Assembly: GCF_025151995.1 (NCBI RefSeq)
Contig: NZ_CP102290.1
Span: 1,240,001-1,304,000 of the forward strand
DNA from: Ruminococcus gauvreauii
GTDB lineage: Bacteria; Bacillota; Clostridia; Lachnospirales; Lachnospiraceae
Direction: 5' to 3'
Length of the DNA: 64,000 bases
The notes beneath the pieces are model-generated. The model was not told where the DNA came from. It worked only from the letters and a program-made list of their open reading frames with translations, and searched no databases. Made by a program: the position numbers and the translations under genes. Position 1 is the stretch's first letter, and each line of letters begins with the position of its first letter. Shown piece by piece: positions 25,803 to 34,091 of this stretch.

Positions 25803-26408
25803 TTATCCAAGAAATCCAAACGGTTCCTCATCGTGCAGAAAATGCATCAGCTGGTACGCACACATGATCGCAACATTTTCTTCCTTCAGGATCCGCGCGA
25901 CCTCCGCGCGGTCTGCGAGGACGACCTCGATCTCCTCGTTCGGCTCAAGGAAACGATCGCTTATCTCCCCCTGTGCATATCCGTATACCGTTGCACAGGA
26001 TTCATCCGTCATACCGACCGTCGTAAAAAACGGGCGTTCTAAGTCACCTGCCGATGTGATTGGATCAAGATGAAGTCCCGTCTCCTCTTTCAGCTCCCGG
26101 ATCGCCGCCGCATGGTAATCTTCGCCCTCATCGACGAGTCCCGCCGGAAACTCATAGATATAATCATCCAGCGTGTAACGGTACTGCCTTACCAGAACTA
26201 CACGGTCCGCATCGCCTCTCAAGACCGAAAATATCACAACACCGTCCGGCGGATTCTGATGGGTGTTCAGCTTCAGATCTTCTGCATTTTTTGCCCTGGA
26301 TGCCACATAGTAGTTATGATCCCTGCCCTTTTTATTTATTGCCTTCAGTTCATACAGATTGACATACGGATTGGATGTCTTTGCATGAATTTCCTTTATT
26401 TTGCCCAT
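25803..26408 (-). CDS. NUDIX hydrolase, probable ADP-ribose pyrophosphatase
   Basis: 201 residues. The Nudix box is complete (GLVDEGEDYHAAAIRELKEETGL), and the N-terminal β-strand region plus the FEFPAG-like YEFPAG before it fit the ADP-sugar pyrophosphatase group. Such enzymes split ADP-ribose into AMP and ribose 5-phosphate. ATG 26408 follows AGGAGGG. It is nine bp downstream of tex, so the two are likely cotranscribed. Confidence 0.88.
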   Translation of the reverse strand: MGKIKEIHAKTSNPYVNLYELKAINKKGRDHNYYVASRAKNAEDLKLNTHQNPPDGVVIFSVLRGDADRVVLVRQYRYTLDDYIYEFPAGLVDEGEDYHAAAIRELKEETGLHLDPITSAGDLERPFFTTVGMTDESCATVYGYAQGEISDRFLEPNEEIEVVLADRAEVARILKEENVAIMCAYQLMHFLHDEEPFGFLG

Positions 26409-26417
26409 GATACCCTC

Positions 26418-28559
26418 CTAAAGTTTCATCGTCAGGCTGATTCTTTTCCTGGCCATATCCACGCCGAGCACTTTGACTTCTACCACATCTCCCACACTGA
26501 CTGCTTCCAGCGGATGTTTGATAAACCGGTCTGTCATCTGTGATATGTGGACCAGTCCGTCCTGATGGACTCCTATATCCACAAAGGCACCGAAATCAAT
26601 GACATTTCTCACCGTTCCTTTGAGTACCATTCCTTCCTTCAGGTCTTTCATCTCCATAACGTCAGAGCGCAGGATCGGGAGCGGCATGTCCTCGCGCGGA
26701 TCACGGCCCGGTTTGCAGAGTTCTTTTACAATGTCACGCAGCGTGGGCTCGCCCACCCCCAGCTTGACGGCCAGCTTCTTATAATCGCCGACCGCAATAC
26801 TCTTTGCACCGGGTTCCAGAATCCATTCGGGGCTGTATCCCAGTTCCTTCAGAAGATTTTCTGCAGCCTGATAGCTTTCCGGATGGATGCTGGTGGCATC
26901 CAGCGGCTGCTTTCCTCCGTTAATGCGCATGAAGCCTGCACACTGCTCGAAAGCTTTCGGTCCGAGTTTCGCCACTTTCAGCAGCTCTTTCCTGCTCTCG
27001 AACTTCCCGTTCTCCTCCCGGTAAATCACGATATTCTTTGCGATGACCTTCGTGACACCCGATATATATTCCAGCAGCGGTGCAGACGCCGTATTCAGAT
27101 CGACGCCGACACGGTTCACACAGTCCTCCACGACACCGCCAAGCGCCTCGCCCAGTTTTTTCTGATTCATATCGTGCTGATACTGACCGACACCGATCGC
27201 CTTTGGATCGATCTTTACGAGTTCCGCCAGCGGGTCCTGCACTCTTCTTGCTATGGACGCTGCGCTTCGCTGACCCACGTCAAAATTCGGAAATTCTTCT
27301 GTCGCCAGTTTGCTGGCGGAATATACGGAAGCACCTGCCTCATTCGTGATGACATACTGAACCTTCCCCGGAATCTCCTTCAGAAGTTCAACGATAAACT
27401 GCTCGGATTCCCTCGATGCCGTTCCGTTGCCTACGGAAATCAGCGTCACGCCATACTGGCGAATCATCTTTTTTAATACCTCTCTGGCAGCTCTCTGCTT
27501 TTCCTTCGTCGTGGGCGCCGTCGGATAGATGACCGTTGTATCAAGCACCTTTCCCGTCGCATCCACGACGGCAAGCTTACATCCGGTCCTGAATGCGGGG
27601 TCCCATCCAAGCACAACCTGACCGGTGATCGGCGGCTGCATCAGCAGCTGTCCCAGATTCTTTCCAAACACTTTGATCGCGCCGTCTTCCGCCCTCTCCG
27701 TAAGCTCACCGCGGATCTCCCGTTCGATCGCGGGTGCGATCAGACGGCGGTAACTGTCCTCCACGGCAGCCCTCAGGATCGGAGTTGTATGAGGATTATC
27801 CTTTCTGATTGTCCTTTTCTCCAGGTAACGCAGGATATCCTCCTCAGGAGCTTCGATCTTTACTGTCAGAATCTTTTCCTTTTCTCCCCGGTTCAGCGCC
27901 AGAACCCGGTGCCCCGCAATCTTTGAAACCGGTTCTTCAAACTGATAATACATCTCATAGACCGATTCGCATTTATCATCCTTTGCAGAAGATGTTAGCA
28001 ATCCCTTTTTCATCGTCACGCTTCTGATGTGACTGCGGAAATCTGCATTATCCGAAATATTTTCAGCAATGATATCCGATGCGCCGGCGATAGCTTCCTC
28101 TACAGTAAGGACTTCTTTCTCCTCCGAAAGAAAGGCCTTTGCTTCATCTTCAATGGGGTGTGCTGCCATCTGAAGCGTGATCACAGCGGCGAGAGGTTCC
28201 AGTCCCTTCTCCTTTGCAATGATCGCTCTCGTCCGCCGTTTTGGACGGTACGGACGATAGAGATCTTCCACCTCCACCAGGGTTCTGGCATTCTCCACAG
28301 CCTTTTTCAGTTCCTCCGTCAGTTTTCCCTGTTCTCCGATCGTAGTGATAACCTGCTGCTTTTTCTCATTCAGATTGCGCAGATACATCAGACGTTCGTA
28401 CAGGTTTCTCAAGACCTCATCATCCAGGGAACCTGTCATCTCTTTTCGGTATCTGGCGATAAAGGGTATCGTATTCCCCTCATCGATCAGCTTTACTGCC
28501 GCATCCACCTGTGATTTTTTTATATTCAGCTCTTCGCCGAGCGCCTGATTAATGTCCAT
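26418..28559 (-). CDS. tex: Tex-family RNA-binding protein (YqgF, HhH and S1 domains)
   Basis: 713 residues, the usual Tex length. N-terminal helical Tex domain (IPFIARYRKEMTG), a YqgF/RNase H-like core (VVLGWDPAFRTGCKLAVVD), helix-hairpin-helix pair, and a C-terminal S1 RNA-binding domain (LKEGMVLKGTVRNVIDFGAFVDIGV). Tex proteins influence transcription and RNA handling. ATG 28559 is preceded by AGGAGGAATC. Followed by the NUDIX gene. Confidence 0.95.
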   Translation of the reverse strand: MDINQALGEELNIKKSQVDAAVKLIDEGNTIPFIARYRKEMTGSLDDEVLRNLYERLMYLRNLNEKKQQVITTIGEQGKLTEELKKAVENARTLVEVEDLYRPYRPKRRTRAIIAKEKGLEPLAAVITLQMAAHPIEDEAKAFLSEEKEVLTVEEAIAGASDIIAENISDNADFRSHIRSVTMKKGLLTSSAKDDKCESVYEMYYQFEEPVSKIAGHRVLALNRGEKEKILTVKIEAPEEDILRYLEKRTIRKDNPHTTPILRAAVEDSYRRLIAPAIEREIRGELTERAEDGAIKVFGKNLGQLLMQPPITGQVVLGWDPAFRTGCKLAVVDATGKVLDTTVIYPTAPTTKEKQRAAREVLKKMIRQYGVTLISVGNGTASRESEQFIVELLKEIPGKVQYVITNEAGASVYSASKLATEEFPNFDVGQRSAASIARRVQDPLAELVKIDPKAIGVGQYQHDMNQKKLGEALGGVVEDCVNRVGVDLNTASAPLLEYISGVTKVIAKNIVIYREENGKFESRKELLKVAKLGPKAFEQCAGFMRINGGKQPLDATSIHPESYQAAENLLKELGYSPEWILEPGAKSIAVGDYKKLAVKLGVGEPTLRDIVKELCKPGRDPREDMPLPILRSDVMEMKDLKEGMVLKGTVRNVIDFGAFVDIGVHQDGLVHISQMTDRFIKHPLEAVSVGDVVEVKVLGVDMARKRISLTMKL

Positions 28560-28727
28560 ATGATTCCTCCTGATTTTTGCTATGATAACCTTATCAACCC
28601 CATTTCAATTTGTCAATACTTGTTGTAAAGCCCTCTACTTCATGATAAAATATACGCGTAGCAGTCTGACTGTTACGTAAACCCAGAAAAAGAATTTATC
28701 ATTACATTCAGAAAGCGGGATCGTATC

Positions 28728-29201
28728 ATGGAGCAAAATACTAATTTCAACGAAAACCCACAGCAGAATTACTACTATCAGAACCGGCAGGAGGCACCGC
28801 CTCCGGCATCCTCTTCGCCTTTATCGACCGCTTCCCTTGTACTTGGGATCTGTTCTCTGGTATTGATCTGCTGCGGAGGATCTTTTATTCTCGGTGCACT
28901 GGGAATCATCTTTGCCATTCTTTCCAGGGGCCGGACACCAATGAACGGAACGGCAAAAGCCGGTCTTGCATTATCCATCATCGGAATCGTTCTCTCAATT
29001 ACCGTATATACTTTCTACATCGTGTCTTTTGTATCATCCGGAGAGTTCGACAATGTACTTCGGGGGTATGAATATTATTATCATAACGGCGAGGATGATT
29101 ACTACGACGACTATGACGGCGATGATTATCTGGATGACCTTCTGCGCCGTTACCAGGATGGGCAGGGACAGGGCGGCTCTTTGACCGAGGGTGAGTTATA
29201 A
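28728..29201 (+). CDS. DUF4190-type small membrane protein
   Basis: 157 residues. A polar Gln/Asn/Pro-rich N-terminus (about 40 residues) is followed by two membrane helices (LVLGICSLVLICCGGSFILGALGIIFAIL and AGLALSIIGIVLSITVYTFYIV) and a very acidic, tyrosine-rich C-tail (DDYYDDYDGDDYLDD). This matches DUF4190 proteins. Function unknown. The ATG is 28728; the gene ends six bases inside the end of the convergent DUF2752 gene. Confidence 0.7.
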   Translation: MEQNTNFNENPQQNYYYQNRQEAPPPASSSPLSTASLVLGICSLVLICCGGSFILGALGIIFAILSRGRTPMNGTAKAGLALSIIGIVLSITVYTFYIVSFVSSGEFDNVLRGYEYYYHNGEDDYYDDYDGDDYLDDLLRRYQDGQGQGGSLTEGEL

Positions 29202-29525
29202 ATCACCCAGCGTGATCCCATACTGGAAGAGCAGAAAATTCCGTATCAGCCAGTTGATGAGAACGATGAAAAGCCCCGCATACACGTATCCGTTTCGGAA
29301 CCGCATGCCGATTTTCAGCTTCCCTTTGGTCATCCATTCCAGCACATGGCTGATGCCGTACCAGATAAGCAGTCCCGCCGTATATACGACAATTGGATGA
29401 TAGAGAAATGACTGAATCATATTACCTTTCACAAGAGCAAGTACAGCCCTTGTGCCTCCGCATCCGGGGCAGTAAAAACCTGTCACCTGATGAAAAATGC
29501 AGGGGTGCATGAAAAGTTTCCTCAT
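29196..29525 (-). CDS. DUF2752 membrane protein
   Basis: 109 residues from the ATG at 29525 (MRKLFMHPC), which has AAAGGATG before it. The motif YCPGCGGTRAVLALVKGN is the hallmark of DUF2752. Two to three hydrophobic segments follow. Role unknown; the family often neighbours other small membrane proteins, as here with DUF4190 and DUF975 proteins. Confidence 0.8.
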   Translation of the reverse strand: MRKLFMHPCIFHQVTGFYCPGCGGTRAVLALVKGNMIQSFLYHPIVVYTAGLLIWYGISHVLEWMTKGKLKIGMRFRNGYVYAGLFIVLINWLIRNFLLFQYGITLGDL

Positions 29526-29595
29526 GTTTATCATCCTTTCAGTTTCATTCCTACAGTATAACACAAATATCACAAAGAAAACGGAGAAGAAATAC

Positions 29596-30372
29596 ATGAA
29601 ACGTTCGTCCAGAGAATTAAAAGAAAATGCCCGCGTCATATTAAACGGAAGATATGGAATATTCATCGGAACTTTTCTGGTATACTTTCTGATCGCAATG
29701 GCAATCGAGAGTGTACCGGTCTTTTTCCTCAGAACCGAAGGATCTTCGGGGATCGTGATCAGCCAGGTCATCACTCTGATCCTCTCGCTGATTATCAGTA
29801 TTTTAGCGGCCGGCTTTAACCGGCTCAGTCTGAATGTTTCCCGCGGTCTTCAGGCAGGCGTCGGCGACCTGTTCTACTGCTTTTCGCATCACCCGGACAG
29901 GGTCATTGTGGTAAACTTCCTGATCTCACTGGTGGGCATCGTCTGTCAGATTCCCACGATCCTCATCACGGTATCGCTGGGCTATCAGTCATTTTATTAT
30001 ACGCCGCTTTCCTGGATTGCAGGTCTGCTGCTTTGCTCACTTGTGTTTGGCATCATCTCATACATCATCACGCTTGGCTTTTCACTGTCCATACCGCTTC
30101 TGATCGACAATCCGGATATGGGCGCCATAGAGGCGATGAAGACAAGTGCAGCCCTGATGAAAGGAAATAAGGGCCGTTATTTTTATATCTCACTGAGTTT
30201 TATCGGGATCAGCCTTTTGTGTATACTTTCTTTCGGAATCGGATATCTCTGGGCGTTCCCCTACATGTCCGTAACCTTCATGGAATTTTACCGTGAAACA
30301 ATCGGCGAGCTGGACGGCGGTCCGCGGGATCAGATTTACTCGGATTATGATGCACAGGATTCCTGGTCTTAA
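29596..30372 (+). CDS. DUF975-type integral membrane protein
   Basis: 258 residues with about five to six membrane helices. It opens with SSRELKENARVILNGRYG, the typical start of DUF975 (RxLKxxAxxxLxGxxG). A long loop with a conserved GAIEAMKTSAALMKGNKGRYF precedes the last helices. The ATG at 29596 follows CGGAGAAG; the frame upstream is not protein-like. It diverges from the DUF2752 gene with a 70-bp gap. Confidence 0.8.
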   Translation: MKRSSRELKENARVILNGRYGIFIGTFLVYFLIAMAIESVPVFFLRTEGSSGIVISQVITLILSLIISILAAGFNRLSLNVSRGLQAGVGDLFYCFSHHPDRVIVVNFLISLVGIVCQIPTILITVSLGYQSFYYTPLSWIAGLLLCSLVFGIISYIITLGFSLSIPLLIDNPDMGAIEAMKTSAALMKGNKGRYFYISLSFIGISLLCILSFGIGYLWAFPYMSVTFMEFYRETIGELDGGPRDQIYSDYDAQDSWS

Positions 30373-30377
30373 ATCTG

Positions 30378-30413
30378 AAAAAGAGGATACCTCTCTGCGG
30401 TATCCTCTTTTTC
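30378..30413. terminator. Bidirectional terminator
   Basis: AAAGAGGATACC and GGTATCCTCTTT form a perfect 12-bp stem with a seven-base loop, flanked by A-run and T-run. It serves the DUF975 gene (+) and the mutase-like gene (-). Confidence 0.9.
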
Positions 30414-30444
30414 TCTGTCTGAAACATCAGGTGCTGCCGAAGTG

Positions 30445-31641
30445 TTATGAGAACAGGCGGTTCATCAGGTGCCATCCCTCTTCAAGCACATTTCCGCTCC
30501 CTGCAGCTTCCGCCTCATTATAATGCCAGTCGTGATCTCCGGGCGCAGTGCTGTCATACAGAAGATAGGGAACCGGATCGCTGGTATGAGTTCTGACACG
30601 GATCGGCGTCGGATGGTCCGGAAGAACCATCAGCCGATATGCCTCACCCGACGCGTCCATCCCTTCCCTCACCAGTCGGATGACCCGCTGATCCAGATTC
30701 TCAATCGCCTGTATCTTGCGCTCTACACTGCCCTGATGCCCCATCTCATCCGGCGCTTCCACATGGATGTAGGCAAAATCATATCCGCCCTCTGTCAGCG
30801 CCTTTACGGCGGCCCGGGCTTTCCCTTCGTAGTTCGTATGAAGACCGCCGTTTGCGCCTTCCACCACGATGTTATCCATCCCTGCTCCAACGGCTATCCC
30901 TTTTAACAGGTCGACCGCCGATATCATGACACCTCTCTTATGATATTTTTCTTCAAAAGAGTCGAGTGCTGGACGCGTGCCGGCTCCCCAGAACCAGAGG
31001 CTGTTCGCCAGATTGAGCCCCTTTTTCTTCCGTTCCAGGTTCAGCGGATGCTGTGAAAGTATCTCATAACTTCTCTCCTGCATCCTGCGCAGCATCGCAT
31101 CCTGCGGCAGGTATTCGCTGATCGTCTGTCCCAGCACATCATGCGGAGGCGTCAGTGTTACGACGCTTCCTTTCGCCCAGATCAGGCAGTGGCGGTAGCT
31201 GGTGCCGAGATAAAACTGATATGTCTCATTTTGCAGCTCTTCCGCCACCGCTTCCAGAAGAATCTTAGCATCCTCCGTGCTGATCTCGTCCGAGCTATGG
31301 TCGATAATGGTTTTCTTTTCATACGGCTCATCCTCGGAGAGCGTCACGATGTTGCAGCGGATCGCCACGTCATCCGCCTTCATATCCACACCGATGCTCA
31401 GCGCCTCAAGAGGAGAACGCCCGGTATAATATTGTTTCGGATCGTATCCCATCACAGAAAGATTCGCAGTGTCGCTGCCCGGGCTCATGCCCTTCGGAAT
31501 GGTATGGACCATGCCGATTTCCGAGCACGCTGCCAGCGCATCCATTTCCGGGGTCTTCGCATAGGATAACGGGGTCTTATCACCGAGGGCCGCAAGCGGC
31601 TCGTCCGCCATGCCGTCCCCCAGAACTATTACGTATTTCAT
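30445..31641 (-). CDS. Cofactor-independent phosphoglycerate mutase-like protein, probable alternative homoserine kinase
   Basis: 398 residues of the archaeal-type iPGM/ApgM group. Metal-binding motif near the N-terminus is VLGDGMADEP; the serine nucleophile lies in MSPGSDTANLSVMGYDP; later metal ligands are in HVEAPDEMGHQG and LPDHPTP. Family members placed next to homoserine dehydrogenase in genomes without thrB are proposed to make O-phosphohomoserine. Here the gene is 18 bp downstream of hom, which favours that role over glycolysis. Both readings remain possible. Confidence 0.8.
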   Translation of the reverse strand: MKYVIVLGDGMADEPLAALGDKTPLSYAKTPEMDALAACSEIGMVHTIPKGMSPGSDTANLSVMGYDPKQYYTGRSPLEALSIGVDMKADDVAIRCNIVTLSEDEPYEKKTIIDHSSDEISTEDAKILLEAVAEELQNETYQFYLGTSYRHCLIWAKGSVVTLTPPHDVLGQTISEYLPQDAMLRRMQERSYEILSQHPLNLERKKKGLNLANSLWFWGAGTRPALDSFEEKYHKRGVMISAVDLLKGIAVGAGMDNIVVEGANGGLHTNYEGKARAAVKALTEGGYDFAYIHVEAPDEMGHQGSVERKIQAIENLDQRVIRLVREGMDASGEAYRLMVLPDHPTPIRVRTHTSDPVPYLLYDSTAPGDHDWHYNEAEAAGSGNVLEEGWHLMNRLFS

Positions 31642-31659
31642 CCCTGTCTCCTCTTACTC

Positions 31660-32877
31660 TTAAAATCTGGCACGGATCATGCTGATGATTCCGTCCGCAT
31701 GCTGCGCTTTTTCCTGGTAAGCGGCTTCTGTCATCACGCCCGTTACAAACGCGAATTCACCTTCCAGGTCATCCACCTCGACAAATGCCGCATCGCCGAA
31801 CAGTTCTTTTACTTTCTGTCCGTCCGCTGCCACAGAACCTTTCATGCGTACAAAGAAACGCTCCTCTACCTGGCTGATGTCCATCAGCTCCAGTTTTTTG
31901 CTGCTCCAGTTCATCATGATATTGCGGTTCAGATGTTTTGCGGCATCCACAACGTCAGCCACCACTGCACTCGCGGTCGGGAGTTTTCCGGCTCCGCTTC
32001 CATAGAACATGGCATCACCCAGGACATTGCCGTGTACAAAAATCGCGTTAAATACGCCGTTTACGCTGAACAGCGGGTTGGAACCGTCGATCATGACCGG
32101 GCTGACCATTGCATAGAATCCGTCTCCCACCTTTTTGCTGGTTGCCAGAAGTTTAATGCTGGTCCCCATTTTTTTCGCATATTTGATGTCGTCTGCTGTT
32201 ATTTTCGTAATGCCTTCTGTATAGACATCTTCGTAGTCCACAAACCTTCCGAATGCCAGTGAGGAGAGAATCGCGATTTTTCTGCAGGCGTCATAGCCTT
32301 CCACGTCCGCCTCCGGATTGCGCTCTGCATACCCTTTTTCCTGAGCATCCTTCAGTACTTCATCAAAGTCAGAGCCGTCTGCGCTCATTTTCGTCATGAT
32401 ATAATTCGTCGTCCCATTCAGGATTCCTGTGATCTCATCGATCTCATCTGCAGTCAGGGAAGAGTTGAGCGGGCGGATGATCGGTATTCCGCCGCCGCAG
32501 CTTGCCTCGAACAGAAAATTAATATCTTTCGAGCGGGCAATCTCAAGAAGTTCCACACCATGTTTTGCAACCAGTTCTTTATTGGATGTGCAGACACTTC
32601 TACCGCTCTCCAGCGCACGTTTGACGAACGAATAGGCGGGCTCAATGCCACCCAGTACTTCCACGATAATCTTAATCTCCGGGTCGTTGATCACCGTCTC
32701 AAAGTCATGGACGATCTTTTCCTGTACCGGATCCCCCGGAAAATCGCGAAGATCCAGCACATACTTGATATTGATCTCCTCACCGGCTTTTTTATTGATG
32801 CTGTCATGGTTTGTATTGATGACCTCCACCACACCGGATCCCACGGTACCATAACCTAACACTGCAATATTAATCAT
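31660..32877 (-). CDS. hom: Homoserine dehydrogenase
   Basis: 405 residues. NAD(P)-binding GYGTVGSGVVEVI at the N-terminus, the catalytic domain signature (GGGIPIIRPLNSSLTADEIDEITGILNGTTNYIMT), and a C-terminal ACT domain (FFVRMKGSVAADGQKV) that would bind threonine for feedback control. It converts aspartate semialdehyde to homoserine for threonine and methionine. ATG 32877 follows AAGGAGATAAAACG. It sits between prfB and the mutase-like gene. Confidence 0.95.
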   Translation of the reverse strand: MINIAVLGYGTVGSGVVEVINTNHDSINKKAGEEINIKYVLDLRDFPGDPVQEKIVHDFETVINDPEIKIIVEVLGGIEPAYSFVKRALESGRSVCTSNKELVAKHGVELLEIARSKDINFLFEASCGGGIPIIRPLNSSLTADEIDEITGILNGTTNYIMTKMSADGSDFDEVLKDAQEKGYAERNPEADVEGYDACRKIAILSSLAFGRFVDYEDVYTEGITKITADDIKYAKKMGTSIKLLATSKKVGDGFYAMVSPVMIDGSNPLFSVNGVFNAIFVHGNVLGDAMFYGSGAGKLPTASAVVADVVDAAKHLNRNIMMNWSSKKLELMDISQVEERFFVRMKGSVAADGQKVKELFGDAAFVEVDDLEGEFAFVTGVMTEAAYQEKAQHADGIISMIRARF

Positions 32878-32916
32878 CGTTTTATCTCCTTATGGTCTTT
32901 ATTTATTGTAACAGTT

Positions 32917-34045
32917 TTAATCGTTCTCTGTCTTTTTCGAAGACAGCGCAATCCATTTCAGATATGCATTGATGAACGAATCGATGTCACCGTCCATCAC
33001 CGCATCCACATTGCTGCGCTCTTCGCTTGTCCGGTGGTCTTTAACCATTGTGTACGGCTGCATAACGTAAGAGCGGATCTGATTTCCCCATCCGATATCA
33101 GATACTTCTCCGCGGATACCAGACAGCTTTTCCTCGTTCTCCTGCTGTCTGAGGAGATACAGTTTTGCCTTGAGCATCTGCATCGCCTTGTCCTTATTCA
33201 TATGCTGAGAACGCTCATTCTGACACTGTACCACAATCCCTGACGGAAAATGTGTGATACGGATGGCGGATGACGTTTTATTGATGTGCTGTCCTCCGGC
33301 GCCGCTTGAACGATACGTATCGATCCGGATGTCATCGTCTTTTATTTCGATGTCCACGTCCTCCTCGATATCCGGCATCACGTCACAGGATACAAATGAG
33401 GTCTGACGCTTACCCGCCGCATTGAACGGAGAGATGCGCACCAGGCGGTGAACTCCCTTTTCCGATTTCAGATATCCGTAGGCATTTTCTCCCTGCACCT
33501 CAAACGTGACGGACTTGATGCCCGCCTCATCGCCGTCCAGATAATCCAGTACTTCCACGGTATACCCTTTTCGTTCCGCCCAGCGGTTATACATGCGGTA
33601 CAGCATGCCTGCCCAGTCGCATGACTCTGTTCCGCCGGCGCCTGCGTGCAGGGTCACGATCGCATGATCCCTGTCGTACTCGCCGGACAGCAGTGTCTTC
33701 ACGCGGATATCTTCAAACGTTTTGGTAAACTCATCCAACAGTTCCTGTATTTCGGGTATGACTTCCGGGTCATTTTCTTCATAACCCATCTCGATAAGCG
33801 TCTCCATATCCTCTTTCATGGATATCAGCCCCTGGTATGTGTCCATATCATTTTTCAGTCCCTTCAGCTCTTTCATCAGCTGCTGAGAGTATTCCGGATT
33901 GTCCCAGAAGCCCGGCGCTTCCATTTCCATTTCTAATTCCTGAATTCGCTTTTCCTTGTTAGCAAGGTCAAAGTGAATCCCTCACTTCCACTAATGGTTC
34001 TGTGTAATTGTTCAGGATGCCCCTGAACTGATCTAATTCAACCAC
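32917..34045 (-). CDS. prfB: Peptide chain release factor 2 with programmed +1 frameshift
   Basis: 375 residues when the frameshift is read. Translation starts at GTG 34045 (AGGTGA upstream), 25 codons run to RDSL, then an in-frame TGA (33970-33968) within CTTTGAC; shifting +1 there resumes at GAC 33969 as DLANKEKRIQELE. The main frame has the stop-codon-reading SPF (VRISPFN) and catalytic GGQ (GAGGQHINK). RF2 reads UGA and UAA, so low RF2 promotes the shift: a self-regulating loop known across bacteria. It lies 46 bp after secA. Confidence 0.96.
33968..33989 (-). promoter_or_regulatory. prfB recoding site: Shine-Dalgarno-like AGGGA plus CUU UGA C
   Basis: The minus strand reads GTGAGGGATTCACTTTGAC. 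The AGGG tract stimulates slippage of tRNA-Leu on CUU by one base when the UGA is decoded slowly. Confidence 0.9.
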
Positions 34046-34091
34046 TGCTTCACCTTCTTTCTTAAATTTTTATAGCATGCCTGCAGATACG

